64,000 bases of DNA from positions 124,001 through 188,000 of the forward strand of contig NZ_WKKA01000006.1 of NCBI RefSeq assembly GCF_009674885.1, in the 5' to 3' direction. The position numbers were made by a program, and so were the translations under genes. Numbering within the stretch: position 1 is the stretch's first letter; each line of letters opens with the position of its first letter. Positions 38,897-48,673 of the stretch are shown here, piece by piece. This DNA comes from Paracoccus sp. S-4012. GTDB taxonomy: Bacteria > Pseudomonadota > Alphaproteobacteria > Rhodobacterales > Rhodobacteraceae. The notes beneath the pieces are model-generated. The model searched no databases and had not been told where the DNA came from. It worked only from the letters and a program-made list of their open reading frames with translations.

Positions 38897-40468
38897 TTAA
38901 GGGGAGCGCCGGGTGCCGTCAATCGGGCGCCTGCGGTCCGCCGCGACGGTGAGGCCGAGCAGGGCGAGGGCGAGGGCCAGCAGCGGCCCGTCGCCGAAGC
39001 GATACCAGAGCGTCGGCGGCAGCGGCGCGGGCAGCACCGCGTCGATCCGCCCCAGTACGCCCAGGCCCAGTTGCGCCGCGATCCGGCCCCTGGGGCCGAT
39101 GGCCGCGCTGATGCCGGTGTTGGCGACCCGCATCAGCGGCAGGCCGGTCTCGATCGCGCGCAACTGCGCCTGGGCCAGATGCTGCCACGGGCCGGAGACC
39201 TGCCCGAACCATGCGTCATTGGTGATCTGCAGGAGCCACTCGGGCCGGGCGGCCGGTGCGCGCAGATGTTGCGGGAAGACGGCCTCGTAGCAGATCAGCG
39301 GCTGGAACGGGGGCAGCCGGTCCAGTTGCAGAACCGCGGGGCCGGGGCCGGAGGTGTAGCCAAAGCCGTTCTGCGCCGCGAAGGCGCCGATGCCGAAGCG
39401 CGCGACGGCGTCGCCCCAAGGGATGTATTCGCCGAAGGGAACGAGGTGGAACTTGTCGTAGACGGCCGTCGCCGTGCCGTCCGGCGCGACCTCGACGAGG
39501 CTGTTGAACCACCGCCCGCCCTGGTGCCGCTGCATGCCCGTCAGCAGCGGCGCCCCGCCCGCCGCCTCCGCCATCTGCGGCAGGACCGGCCCGGCGTCGT
39601 TCAGAAGGAAGCTGACCGCCGTCTCGGGCCAGATCACCGCGTCGGGCAGGCTGCCGAAGGCGGTCGGGCCGGCCGAGCCTTGGAGGAGCCGCCGGTAGAA
39701 CTCGGTCGCCCAGTCCGGGTCCCATTTCAGCGCCTGATCGGCGTTCGGCTGCACGAGGCGCAGGACGAGGCCGGTGGCGGGGGCCTCGGGCGCGGCGAGG
39801 CGCATGAGGCCCGCGATCCAGGCGGCGGAGAGCAGCACGGCCGATGCGGCGAGGCCCGGCGCCGCGCCCAGCAGCCCGGTGCGGGCGGGACGCCACAGCA
39901 CCACCGGCAGCACTGCGAGGGTGAGCGTCAGCGCCGTGAGGCCAAGCTGCCCGCCCCAGGCGGCGAGTTGCGCGACCGGCGTTCCGACCCAGGCCTGCCC
40001 CGGCATCGCCCAGGGAAAGCCGGTGAAGATCCAGCCGCGCAGCCATTCCGAGACGAGCAGCAGCACCGCCATCGCCACCGCTCGCGCCCGCCAGCCGCGG
40101 ACCAGCCGGGCGGCAAGCCCGACCGGCACGGCCCAGAAGAGCCCGCCGCCAAGCGCCATGAAGACGAGCGCGAAGGGGGCCATCCAGCCGTGGATCTCGG
40201 GCTCGACGAGGAACGGCTCGACGATCCAGACGAGCGCCACGGCGAAATACCCGGCGCCGATGAACAGCCCCCGCAGCCCCGCCTGCCGCGCCGTGGCTGC
40301 GCGCGCGAGGTGCCAGAGTGCGAGGCCGAGCGCGACCGGTGTCGCGGGCCAGAAGTCGAAGGGCGCATGCCCGAGCGCCGCGGCCGCGCCGAGGGCGAGT
40401 TCCAGCAGCGTCAGCCGCAGGCGGCTCACCCGCGGCGGCGCGGCAGGATCGCGACGGCGCAGGCGCAA
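38897..40468 (-). CDS. lnt: Apolipoprotein N-acyltransferase
   Basis: It encodes up to 523 residues. About six to seven N-terminal spans (LLELALGAAAALGHAPFDFW onward) precede a periplasmic nitrilase-like domain. The catalytic triad blocks are VIWPETAVSF (Glu), YDKFHLVPFGEYIPWGD (Lys) and LICYEAVFP (Cys), and a last span closes the protein. It adds the third acyl chain to outer-membrane lipoproteins. The start is uncertain: TTG at 40468 gives the longest protein, and GTG at 40429 also leaves a full first span. It follows the helicase gene by about 11 bases and precedes the metK riboswitch. Confidence 0.92.
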   Translation of the reverse strand: MRLRRRDPAAPPRVSRLRLTLLELALGAAAALGHAPFDFWPATPVALGLALWHLARAATARQAGLRGLFIGAGYFAVALVWIVEPFLVEPEIHGWMAPFALVFMALGGGLFWAVPVGLAARLVRGWRARAVAMAVLLLVSEWLRGWIFTGFPWAMPGQAWVGTPVAQLAAWGGQLGLTALTLTLAVLPVVLWRPARTGLLGAAPGLAASAVLLSAAWIAGLMRLAAPEAPATGLVLRLVQPNADQALKWDPDWATEFYRRLLQGSAGPTAFGSLPDAVIWPETAVSFLLNDAGPVLPQMAEAAGGAPLLTGMQRHQGGRWFNSLVEVAPDGTATAVYDKFHLVPFGEYIPWGDAVARFGIGAFAAQNGFGYTSGPGPAVLQLDRLPPFQPLICYEAVFPQHLRAPAARPEWLLQITNDAWFGQVSGPWQHLAQAQLRAIETGLPLMRVANTGISAAIGPRGRIAAQLGLGVLGRIDAVLPAPLPPTLWYRFGDGPLLALALALLGLTVAADRRRPIDGTRRSP

Positions 40469-40479
40469 GCGGGTGTCCG

Positions 40480-42582
40480 TCAGGCTTCGGCCGGTGCCGC
40501 CGCGCCGTCGTCGGGCACGGTCTCGGCGGCGCCGTCGGCGGTATCCGCGGCCGGCTTGCGCCGCGGGCTGCGGCGGCGTTTGGGCGTAGCTTCCTCGGCT
40601 TCCGGGGCCGGCGCGGCTTCTGCCTCCGCGGTTTCCGCGGCGGGCTGGGCCTTGCTGCGGGTGGTGCGCCTGCGGACCGGCTTGGCGGTCGCTTCGGCCT
40701 CGGCGGCCTCGCCGGACGCGGCCTCCGGTTCGGGTTCGGCCTTCTTGCGGGTGCGCCGCCGAGGGGCCGGTTTCGCGGCAGCGGTTTCCTCGACAGCGGG
40801 TGTCGCCTCGGCCGGCGGGGGCGTTACGGCAGGCGCAGGCGCTTCGGGCGTCTCGACCGGGGCCGCGACTGTTTCGGCGGCGATCTCGGTGGCCGCGACC
40901 GGCTCGACCGCCTCGACCGGCGGCTTTTCGGCCGGGGGCGCCTCGGGCGCGGCCCGCGGTGTCCTCGCGGACCTCGCTGCGCGATCGGGTTGCTGGGCCG
41001 GAGCCGGTGCGGCTTCCGGCTCGGGCGCGGTTGCCTCACCGGCGCGGAAGCTGCGGGTCAGGAACTCGGGGACGTGGTCGCCCATGCCGAGCACCGCCGC
41101 CCCGCCACCGCCGCCCCGGCGCTCGTCGCGGCCGCCGCGACGGTCGTCGCCGCGCCTGTGGTCGTCGCGCCTGTCATCCCGGCGCTCGTCGCGCCGCTCC
41201 TCCCGCCGCGGGGCGGGCGCTGCGGCGCGCGGAGCCTCCACCGGCTCCGCCCGAACCGGCACGGGCGCAGCCTCGGCCTGCCGCACCGCTTCCTTCCGCG
41301 GCGCCTCCTCGCGCTCGACGCGCGCGCGGCCACGGCCGCCGCGGCTGCGCGAGCGGCTGGATGCGCGGCCTTCCTCGCCGCGCGCCGCCGCGGGACGCTC
41401 CGCCGCCTCGCCGGGCTTGAAACCCTCGGGAACCGCCGCGCGGGGCAGGGTCTGCTTGATGAGATTTTCGATCCCCGAGAGGTATTTCTCGTCCGCCGGC
41501 ACGGCGAGCGAGATCGCCTTCCCCTCGCGGCCCGCGCGTCCGGTGCGGCCGATGCGGTGGACGTAGTCCTCGGCGTGGCTCGGCAGGTCGAAGTTGATGA
41601 CGTGGCTCACCGCCGGGATGTCGAGGCCGCGCGCCGCCACGTCGGAGGCCACGAGGAACCGCAGGGTCCCCTCGCGGAAGCCTTCCAGCGTCGCCGTCCG
41701 CACCCGCTGGTCGAGGTCGCCGTGAATCGGCGCGGCGTCGTAGCCATGCGCCTTCAGCGACTTGGCCACGATGTCCACGTCGGTCTTGCGGTTGCAGAAG
41801 ATGATCGCGTTCTTCAGCGCCTCGCCCTCGGCGTCGATCACGGCGCGCAATAGCTCGCGCTTCTGCTTGGCGGTCTGGTCCTTGCGCGTCGGCGTGATCT
41901 CGATCAGCCGCTGCCCGATCGTCTCGGAGGCGGTCGCCTGCCGGGCCACCTCGACGCGGGCGGGGGCGTGCAGGAAGGTGTCGGTGATGCGCTCGATCTC
42001 GGGCGCCATCGTCGCGCTGAAGAACAGCGTCTGTCGGGTGAAGGGCGTCAGCTGGAAGATGCGCTCGATATCCGGGATGAAGCCCATGTCGAGCATCCGG
42101 TCGGCCTCGTCCACGACCATGATCTGCACGCCCTGCAGCAGCAGGTTGCCGCGCTCGAAATGGTCCAGCAGCCGGCCGGGCGTCGCGATCAGCACGTCCA
42201 CGCCGCGGTCGATCAGCCGCTCCTGGTCCTTCATCGACACGCCGCCGATCAGCAGCGCCTTGGTCAGCCGCGTGTGCTTGGCATAGGTGTCGAAGTTTTC
42301 GGCCACCTGCGCCGCAAGCTCGCGCGTCGGGCAGAGGACGAGGCTGCGCGGCATCCGCGCCCGCGCCCGGCCGCGGCCGAGGAGGGTAATCATGGGCAGG
42401 ACAAAGCCCGCGGTCTTGCCGGTGCCGGTCTGCGCGATGCCGAGGACGTCGCGACCCTCGAGCGCCGGGGGAATGGCGCCGAGCTGGATCGGCGTGGGCG
42501 TGGTGTAGCCCGCCTCCAGCACGGCCTGGAGGACCTTGGGGTCGAGCTTGAGGTCGGAAAACTGCGTCGGGGTATCGTTCAT
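40480..42582 (-). CDS. DEAD-box RNA helicase (RhlE/CsdA type) with a long charged tail
   Basis: It encodes 700 residues from the ATG at 42582. The core (1-390) has the Q motif, [24 protein letters not shown] ([13 protein letters not shown]), SAT, and [11 protein letters not shown], as in RhlE and CsdA. About 310 residues follow. First comes an Arg/Asp/Gly-rich stretch ([18 protein letters not shown]), then Ala/Glu/Pro-rich repeats broken by RRRTRKK and RRRTTRSK patches. Such tails bind RNA non-specifically. The likely role is ribosome assembly or cold-induced mRNA remodelling (inference). A consensus promoter and leader hairpins lie upstream. Confidence 0.93.
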   Translation of the reverse strand: MNDTPTQFSDLKLDPKVLQAVLEAGYTTPTPIQLGAIPPALEGRDVLGIAQTGTGKTAGFVLPMITLLGRGRARARMPRSLVLCPTRELAAQVAENFDTYAKHTRLTKALLIGGVSMKDQERLIDRGVDVLIATPGRLLDHFERGNLLLQGVQIMVVDEADRMLDMGFIPDIERIFQLTPFTRQTLFFSATMAPEIERITDTFLHAPARVEVARQATASETIGQRLIEITPTRKDQTAKQKRELLRAVIDAEGEALKNAIIFCNRKTDVDIVAKSLKAHGYDAAPIHGDLDQRVRTATLEGFREGTLRFLVASDVAARGLDIPAVSHVINFDLPSHAEDYVHRIGRTGRAGREGKAISLAVPADEKYLSGIENLIKQTLPRAAVPEGFKPGEAAERPAAARGEEGRASSRSRSRGGRGRARVEREEAPRKEAVRQAEAAPVPVRAEPVEAPRAAAPAPRREERRDERRDDRRDDHRRGDDRRGGRDERRGGGGGAAVLGMGDHVPEFLTRSFRAGEATAPEPEAAPAPAQQPDRAARSARTPRAAPEAPPAEKPPVEAVEPVAATEIAAETVAAPVETPEAPAPAVTPPPAEATPAVEETAAAKPAPRRRTRKKAEPEPEAASGEAAEAEATAKPVRRRTTRSKAQPAAETAEAEAAPAPEAEEATPKRRRSPRRKPAADTADGAAETVPDDGAAAPAEA

Positions 42583-42594
42583 TCGGGGGCTTTC

Positions 42595-42630
42595 TTGACG
42601 GGTTCGCGTGCCGCAGCGGCAGCCCGTCAA
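42595..42630 (-). promoter_or_regulatory. Leader hairpin just upstream of the helicase start
   Basis: TTGACGGG/CCCGTCAA pair over a 20-base loop that contains the smaller palindrome TGCCGC-A-GCGGCA. The structure ends 12 bases before the start codon and could limit ribosome access, as in other helicase leaders. A function is inferred from position. Confidence 0.5.
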
Positions 42631-42702
42631 TCGGGTCTGTCCGCATGTCGGGACGCTTCCATCCGCACGCCCCTCGGTTGCCCGCCGAATGCGGGCCGGG
42701 CG

Positions 42703-42731
42703 CATATAGATCGTGTGAGGCACAAAGTCAA
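42703..42731 (-). promoter_or_regulatory. Sigma-70-type promoter of the helicase gene
   Basis: On the minus strand TTGACT, 17 bases, then TATATG is a near-consensus promoter. Transcription would start near 42,696, giving a leader of roughly 110 bases that begins with a GCCCGC-loop-GCGGGC hairpin (42,680-42,696). Confidence 0.65.
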
Positions 42732-42759
42732 TCTGCACGCGATTTTCGTGCGAGTTGAC
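42727..42759. repeat. Nested inverted repeat between the helicase and argS genes
   Basis: GTCAA-TCT-GCACG-CGATTTT-CGTGC-GAG-TTGAC has two paired arms with equal 3-base spacers. Its left arm overlaps the helicase -35 box, so it could be an operator for a dimeric repressor or a hairpin in the argS leader. Confidence 0.5.
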
Positions 42760-42810
42760 GCCCCGCGGGCGCTCTGGCAAGCCGGGCGGGTTCCCGTGAG
42801 AGCCGGTCCC

Positions 42811-44556
42811 ATGCACCTTTTCGCCGATATCCGCGCCCGTGTCCTCGAGGCGCTCGACGCCATGATCGCAGCGGGCGACCTGCCGCCCGGCCTCGACTTT
42901 GCCGCCGTCGCGGTCGAGCCGCCGCGCGATCCGGCGCATGGCGACATGGCGACCAATGCCGCGATGGTGCTGGCGAAGCCCGCGCGCAGGAAGCCGCGCG
43001 AGATCGCCGAAGCCCTGGCGGCGGAGCTTCGGGCTGACCCGCGCATTAGCTCGGCCGAGGTGGCGGGGCCGGGCTTCCTGAACCTGCGCCTCGATCCCGG
43101 CCAATGGCGCGAGGTCGTGCGGGGGGCGCTATCAGCGGGGGCCGACTTCGGCCGTTCGACCCTCGGCGCGGGCGAGAAGGTCAACGTCGAGTTCGTCTCG
43201 GCCAACCCCACCGGGCCGATGCATGTCGGACACGCCCGCGGCGCGGTCTTCGGCGATGCGCTCGCGAGCCTGCTGGCTTTCGCCGGGCACGAGGTCACGC
43301 GCGAATACTACATCAACGACGGCGGCGCGCAGGTCGATGTCCTCGCTCGCTCGGCCTATGAGCGGTACCGCGAGGCGCTCGGCCATGCGCCCGAGATCGC
43401 CGAAGGGCTCTATCCCGGCGACTACCTGATCGAGGTCGGTGAGGCGCTGAAAGCGAAGCACGGCGAGGCGCTGCTGGACCAGCCCGAGGAGGTCTGGCTC
43501 ACGGATGTCCGCGACTTCGCCATCGAGGCCATGCTCGGCATGATCCGCGAGGACCTGGCGCTGCTGGGCGTCGAGATGGACCACTACGCCTCCGAACGCG
43601 CTCTCTATGGCACCGGCCGAATCGAGGCCGCGATCGCGCGGCTGCGCGAACAGGGGCTGATCTACGAGGGCGTCCTGGAGCCGCCGAAGGGCAAGACGCT
43701 GGAGGACTGGGAGCCGAGGGAGCAGACGCTCTTCCGCTCGACCGCGCATGGCGATGACGTGGACCGGCCGGTGAAGAAGTCGGACGGTTCCTGGACCTAT
43801 TTCGCGCCCGACATCGCCTATCACTGGGACAAGATCGAGCGCGGCTTCGACAGCCTGATCGACATCTTCGGCGCCGACCACGGCGGCTACGTCAAGCGGA
43901 TGCAGGCGGCGGTGGCGGCGCTCTCGGGCGGGCAGGTGCCGCTGGACGTGAAGCTGATCCAGCTCGTGAAGCTCTTCAAGGACGGCGAGCCCTTCAAGAT
44001 GAGCAAGCGCGCGGGCACCTTCGTGACGCTGCGCGAGGTGGTCGAGCAGGCGGGGGCGGACGTGACGCGCTTCCACATGCTGACGCGCAAGAACGATGCC
44101 ACGCTCGATTTCGACTTCGCCAAGGTGCTGGAGCAGACCAAGGAGAACCCGGTCTGGTATGTCCAGTATGCCAACGCGCGGATCAACTCGGTGCTGGGCC
44201 GGGCGGCGGAGCAGGGGATAGACGTCTCGGACGCCGCGCTCGCCCGCGCCGACCTGACGAGCCTCGAGCATCCGGCGGAACTGGAGCTGATGGGCAAGCT
44301 CGCCGAATGGCCGCGCACGGTCGAGATCGCGGCCCGCGCGCATGAGCCGCATCGCGTGGCCTTCTACCTTTATGACCTCGCCTCGGCGCTGCACGCGCTC
44401 TGGAACCGCGGCCATGACGACGCCACGCTGCGCTTCGTGCAGGATGGCGACAATGCCACAACGGCGGCCAAAATCGCCCTCGCGCGGGCCGTCGGCGTTG
44501 CGATCGCGGCGGGCCTGGGTATCCTCGGCGTGACTCCGGCACGAGAAATGCGCTGA
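42811..44556 (+). CDS. argS: Arginyl-tRNA synthetase
   Basis: It encodes 581 residues from the ATG at 42811. It is a class I enzyme with HIGH-like motif HVGH in [15 protein letters not shown] and KMSK in [12 protein letters not shown]. The N-terminal additional domain ([18 protein letters not shown]) and the C-terminal anticodon-binding DALR domain ([18 protein letters not shown]) are complete. It charges tRNA-Arg. It diverges from the helicase gene over about 230 bases and leads the argS-SPOR-nagZ-scpAB row. Confidence 0.99.
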   Translation: MHLFADIRARVLEALDAMIAAGDLPPGLDFAAVAVEPPRDPAHGDMATNAAMVLAKPARRKPREIAEALAAELRADPRISSAEVAGPGFLNLRLDPGQWREVVRGALSAGADFGRSTLGAGEKVNVEFVSANPTGPMHVGHARGAVFGDALASLLAFAGHEVTREYYINDGGAQVDVLARSAYERYREALGHAPEIAEGLYPGDYLIEVGEALKAKHGEALLDQPEEVWLTDVRDFAIEAMLGMIREDLALLGVEMDHYASERALYGTGRIEAAIARLREQGLIYEGVLEPPKGKTLEDWEPREQTLFRSTAHGDDVDRPVKKSDGSWTYFAPDIAYHWDKIERGFDSLIDIFGADHGGYVKRMQAAVAALSGGQVPLDVKLIQLVKLFKDGEPFKMSKRAGTFVTLREVVEQAGADVTRFHMLTRKNDATLDFDFAKVLEQTKENPVWYVQYANARINSVLGRAAEQGIDVSDAALARADLTSLEHPAELELMGKLAEWPRTVEIAARAHEPHRVAFYLYDLASALHALWNRGHDDATLRFVQDGDNATTAAKIALARAVGVAIAAGLGILGVTPAREMR

Positions 44557-44630
44557 ACCAACAGCCGTCCGTCCGGGGTGCGAGCAGTCACGAAAAACCG
44601 GGTCAACCGGCAGGAAGCAGGCAGGCAGCG

Positions 44631-45797
44631 ATGACAGTGATCGATTTCCGTTCCGGCGGCTATGACGACGGCTATGGCGAGCAGGGTTATGCGCAGGGCC
44701 ATGCCGCCTGGGAGGCGCAGGACGACGCCCGCTATCCGCAGGACCGCGACGATCTGCACCGCTACGCCACCGACCCCGCGCCGGCCGGCCTCAGTTTCGC
44801 GGGCCGTGTTGCGCGGCTGCTGAATTATCTGGGCGCGCTGGTTTCCGTCGCGCTGATGGTGGGCCTCGCCGTCTGGGGCTACCGGCTCGTGACCCGCGAC
44901 GTCTCGGGCGTGCCGGTAATCGTCGCGCTCGAGGGCGAGGCGCGGGTCGCGCCGGAAAATCCCGGCGGCGACATGGGCGACGGCAAGGGCCTCGCCGTCA
45001 ACGCCGTGGCTGCCGGGACCGGCCCGGCCGAGGTCGGGCAGGTGGCGATCGCGCCGCCCTCGGCCAGCCTGACCGACGAGGACGTGGCGATGGGCGAGCT
45101 TGGCGCGACCGAGCGCGCGCCCGGCGTGCTGTCCGAACTCGCGCCCGAGGCGCCCTTCACCCCGGTCGTGGCGCTCGCCGATGCCGAGGCCGCGCGGCTG
45201 GCAGCGGAAGCTGAAGCGGAGGCGGTTGCCCTCACCGAAACCGCGCCGATCGACGCCGACGAGACCGGGGCGCTCGCCCTTCTCGGGCCGGATGGCGAGC
45301 CGCTGACCGAGACCCCGACCCAGGCCGAGGCGATCGAGCTGGCGGTGGCCGAGGCCGCGACGCCGGTGGTCGCCGCCTCGCCGCGCCCGGTGCCGCGCCC
45401 GATGCGCATGACCCGCGTGGCCTCGGCCGATCCCGCCGTGGCGCTCGCCGCTTCCACGCCGCCGCCGCCGCCGGCCGCCGCCGCCGAGCCCGCGCCCGCC
45501 GCTGCCCCCGCCGCCGCGCCGGTGATCCGCCAGTCGGATCTCCCCTCCGGCGCCATGGTGGTCCAGATCGGCGCCTTCGACAGCGACGCCATCGCGCGCA
45601 GCGAATGGGATCGCGTTGCCGGACGCAACGGCGGGCTCTTCTCCGGCAAGAGCCAGCTGGTCCAGCAGACCGAGAAGGGCGGCCGCACCTTCTGGCGCCT
45701 GCGCGTGGCCGGGTTCGACACCCCTGCGGATGCGCGCGGCTTCTGCGAGAGCCTGAAGGCCGCCGGCACCGACTGCATCCCGACGCAGGCCAACTGA
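44631..45797 (+). CDS. SPOR-domain membrane protein
   Basis: It encodes 388 residues. A cytoplasmic part rich in Asp/Tyr/Gly (about 60 residues) is followed by one span (LLNYLGALVSVALMVGLAVW). A long Ala/Glu/Pro-rich periplasmic linker leads to a C-terminal SPOR domain (MVVQIGAFDSDAIARSEWDR, FWRLRVAGFDTPADARGFC, last 80 residues). SPOR domains bind denuded septal peptidoglycan, which places the protein at the division site. The neighbour nagZ acts on cell-wall turnover products. It is five bases upstream of nagZ. Confidence 0.88.
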   Translation: MTVIDFRSGGYDDGYGEQGYAQGHAAWEAQDDARYPQDRDDLHRYATDPAPAGLSFAGRVARLLNYLGALVSVALMVGLAVWGYRLVTRDVSGVPVIVALEGEARVAPENPGGDMGDGKGLAVNAVAAGTGPAEVGQVAIAPPSASLTDEDVAMGELGATERAPGVLSELAPEAPFTPVVALADAEAARLAAEAEAEAVALTETAPIDADETGALALLGPDGEPLTETPTQAEAIELAVAEAATPVVAASPRPVPRPMRMTRVASADPAVALAASTPPPPPAAAAEPAPAAAPAAAPVIRQSDLPSGAMVVQIGAFDSDAIARSEWDRVAGRNGGLFSGKSQLVQQTEKGGRTFWRLRVAGFDTPADARGFCESLKAAGTDCIPTQAN

Positions 45798-45801
45798 CCC
45801 C

Positions 45802-46785
45802 ATGCCCGCCGGGGCCACGATCCTCGGCGGCATCGCCGGGCCCGTCCTCACGCCGGACGAGCGCGCCTTCTTCCGCGAGGCCGACCCCTGGGGCTTCATC
45901 CTCTTCGGCCGCAACGTCGCCGATCCCGATCAGCTGCGCCGCCTGACCGCGGGCCTGCGCGAGGCGGTCGGCCGCGACGCCGTGGTGATGGTGGACCAGG
46001 AGGGCGGCCGGGTGCAGCGCCTGCGCGGCCCGCACTGGACCGACTGGACGCCGCCGCTGACCGCTGCCGCTGCGGGACCGCGCGCCACCTTCCTGCGCTA
46101 CCGACTGATCGGCGCGGAACTGGCGGCGGTCGGCATCGACGGCAACTGCGCGCCGACGCTGGACCTGCGGGGCGAGACGACGCACCCCTTCCTGCGCGAC
46201 CGCTGCTTCGGGTCTGACGTTGCGTCCGTCGCCGCCCACGGCCGCGCTTGCGCCGAGGGGCTGCTGGCCTCGGGCGTGCTGCCGGTGATGAAGCACATGC
46301 CGGGGCATGGGCGGGCGAACGCCGACACGCACCTGAACCTGCCGGTGGTGGAGGCCGCGCTTCAGGAGTTGGAGGCCACCGATTTCGCCCCGTTTCGCGC
46401 CCTCGCCAACCTGCCGATCGGCATGACCGCGCATATCGTCTTCACCGCCCTCGACCCCGTCCGCCCCGCGACCCAGTCGCCCGCCGCGATCCGCGCCATC
46501 CGCGAGCGGATCGGCTTCGACGGGCTGCTGACGACCGACGACATCACCATGGAGGCGCTGCCCGGCACCCATGCCGAGCGTGCCGCCGCGGCCATCGCGG
46601 CGGGCTGCGACGTGGTGATGCACTGCAACGGCGACATCGCGGCGATGGCGCCGGTGGCCGAGGCCGCGGGCCGCCTGACCGCGGCGGCCGAGGCCCGCGC
46701 CGTCCGCGCCCTCGCCGCGCGGCACGCGCCCGAGGCGGCCGATCTCGCCGCGCTCCGGGCTGAATACGCGAGCCTCACCGCCTGA
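45802..46785 (+). CDS. nagZ: Beta-N-acetylglucosaminidase NagZ (GH3)
   Basis: It encodes 327 residues, the usual NagZ length. VDQEGGRVQRLRGPHW binds substrate, KHMPGHGRANADTH carries the His acid/base loop of NagZ, and TDDITMEAL holds the nucleophile aspartate. There is no signal peptide, as expected for the cytoplasmic enzyme that removes GlcNAc from recycled muropeptides. It lies between the SPOR gene and the inserted sulfotransferase gene. Confidence 0.95.
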   Translation: MPAGATILGGIAGPVLTPDERAFFREADPWGFILFGRNVADPDQLRRLTAGLREAVGRDAVVMVDQEGGRVQRLRGPHWTDWTPPLTAAAAGPRATFLRYRLIGAELAAVGIDGNCAPTLDLRGETTHPFLRDRCFGSDVASVAAHGRACAEGLLASGVLPVMKHMPGHGRANADTHLNLPVVEAALQELEATDFAPFRALANLPIGMTAHIVFTALDPVRPATQSPAAIRAIRERIGFDGLLTTDDITMEALPGTHAERAAAAIAAGCDVVMHCNGDIAAMAPVAEAAGRLTAAAEARAVRALAARHAPEAADLAALRAEYASLTA

Positions 46786-46853
46786 ACCCGCCTTGCCGCA
46801 CCGGCCCCGCTGTGGTCCATTCCGCGCGGCCGCGAGGGGCCGGAGGGGTCGGC

Positions 46854-48641
46854 ATGACATCGAAACGCATCCGGGCGATGATCGCCGCCGTCGGCAGCCC
46901 GCGCGAACTGAACTACACCACTCATGTCTCGCCCGAACTCGGCTTCATCTACTTCGCGACCCCCATCGTCGCCTGCTCGACCATCAAGGCCACGCTGAAC
47001 CTCGCCGTGGCACGGCGCCTCGGCTTGGCCGTCCCCGGGGCGGACTTCCGCACCATCCACAACCGCGACGCTAACCCCCTTAAGCGCCCGCGGGATATCG
47101 GCATGGACCGCTTCGAGGCGATGCTGGCCGACCCCGCGGTGGTGAAGTTCGCGTTGGTCCGCGATCCGGCCGACCGGCTGGTCTCGGCCTTCGCCAAGAA
47201 GCTGCGCGGGCAGGGGCCCTTCGTGCGAAAGCTCCTCGCCCATCTCGGCCTGCCGCCCCAGGGGCCATCGCCCTTCGCCACGCCCGACGACTTCGCCGCC
47301 GCCCTCGCCGCCGATCCGGCCCTGCTGATGCTGGACGAGCACTGGCGGCCACAGCGGCGGCAGGTGTTCTTCGACCACATTCCCGACCTTCGCGTGGTGC
47401 TGCTGGATGACCTCGAGGCGGAGTTGCCGAACCTGCTCGATCCGATCTTCGGCGGGGGGCGGTGGCACCTGGTGGACAGCGTCGCGCTGAAGCCGGGCAA
47501 CAGCGCCGCGAACCGCCGTCCGGCGACGTTGACCGAGGCCGGGCGGGAGGCCGTAGCGCAGGCCTATACCGAGGATGTGGCGATGCTGTCCGAGGTCCGC
47601 GACCGTCAGACCGCACCCGCGCCCGTTCCGGCGGCGAAGCCTCGCGCGGCGGACGGCACCCGCCCGCAGCTGATCCTCCATATCGGCATGGGCAAGACCG
47701 GCACGAGCGCCGTTCAGGCCGCGCTTGCGGAGGGCGGCGCCGCACTTGCCGCGCAGGGTGCGGCCTATCTCGGCATGTGGTTCGCGCTGCCGGGCGAGGA
47801 CCGCGCCGGATGGGAGGACAATGCCGCCTTTCTGCGCCAGCCTCTCGAGGCGCTCGCCCGGTTCGGGGCCGCCTGGCGCGATGCGCTGCTGGCTCGGGTT
47901 CGTTCCGAAGGACTGCAGAGCCTCGTTCTCTCCAACGAAAGCCTCGTGGGAGCCCCCGCGGCGCTGCAGGCGCTGCTCGGCCCAGTCCGCGAGGCGTTCG
48001 ATGTCCGCGCCATCTGCTACGCCCGCGATCCCTTCGCCTGGCTGCCCTCGGCCTATGCCCAATGGGGGCTGCGCGACCGCCACAAGGGCGGCGAGCCGGA
48101 CGACTACGCCACCGGCGCGCGACGCGTGGTGCGGCACTATCGCGGGGTGGTGGAGTGGGCCGAGCGGATGCCGGAACTGCTGGAACTGCGCCCCTACGAC
48201 GGCGTGACCGACATCGTCGCCGACTTCGCCGCCGCCGCCGGGCTGGAGCTCCCGCCGCTGACGGACCGCGTCTGGCCCTCGCCCGAGCCGGCCGAGCTGA
48301 TCGCCCGCGCCCGCTACTCGGCCGGCTTCCCCGAGCGGATCGAGGCCGACCGCTTCGACCGCCGGGTGCTGGCGGAAGGCCGCGCAGTGCCGAGCATCGA
48401 GGCCCTCGCCGCGCGCCATCTCGACACCTCCGCCACCGCGGCAATCGTGGCCGAGAACGCCGCGATCTTCGACCGCATCGCGCGCGACTGCGGGCTCGAG
48501 CTGCGCGGCGCCGCGGGGCCGCGTTCGGGTGCGCCCGACAGGGCCGCCCTGCGCGACCGGCTGCTCGACTACCTGCTGGAACTGACGCTCGATCAGGCGC
48601 GGCGGATCGAGGCGCTCGAGGCGCGGCTCGCTGGCGGTTGA
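46854..48641 (+). CDS. Two-domain sulfotransferase-like fusion protein
   Basis: It encodes 595 residues from the ATG at 46854 (GGAGGGG upstream). The N-terminal domain (about 20-250) resembles the carbohydrate sulfotransferase family 2: GFIYFATPIVACSTIKATL as the phosphosulfate loop and KFALVRDPADRLVSAFAKKL as the 3'-phosphate site. After a Pro/Ala linker, a second sulfotransferase-like P-loop domain starts at about 273 with LILHIGMGKTGTSAVQAAL, followed by ICYARDPFAWLPSAYAQWG. The end is a short helix (LTLDQARRIEALEARLAGG). Two PAPS-type sites in one chain suggest two-step or two-substrate sulfation of a surface glycan (inference). It splits the nagZ-scpA neighbourhood. Confidence 0.75.
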   Translation: MTSKRIRAMIAAVGSPRELNYTTHVSPELGFIYFATPIVACSTIKATLNLAVARRLGLAVPGADFRTIHNRDANPLKRPRDIGMDRFEAMLADPAVVKFALVRDPADRLVSAFAKKLRGQGPFVRKLLAHLGLPPQGPSPFATPDDFAAALAADPALLMLDEHWRPQRRQVFFDHIPDLRVVLLDDLEAELPNLLDPIFGGGRWHLVDSVALKPGNSAANRRPATLTEAGREAVAQAYTEDVAMLSEVRDRQTAPAPVPAAKPRAADGTRPQLILHIGMGKTGTSAVQAALAEGGAALAAQGAAYLGMWFALPGEDRAGWEDNAAFLRQPLEALARFGAAWRDALLARVRSEGLQSLVLSNESLVGAPAALQALLGPVREAFDVRAICYARDPFAWLPSAYAQWGLRDRHKGGEPDDYATGARRVVRHYRGVVEWAERMPELLELRPYDGVTDIVADFAAAAGLELPPLTDRVWPSPEPAELIARARYSAGFPERIEADRFDRRVLAEGRAVPSIEALAARHLDTSATAAIVAENAAIFDRIARDCGLELRGAAGPRSGAPDRAALRDRLLDYLLELTLDQARRIEALEARLAGG

Positions 48642-48673
48642 CAGCCGCCCCGCTGCGTCCTCAGGCTTCCGCC

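Noticed and set aside
38525-41566. A 1013-codon plus-strand frame over metK, lnt and the helicase tail
   Set aside because: It is antisense to three recognised genes and consists of low-complexity residues.
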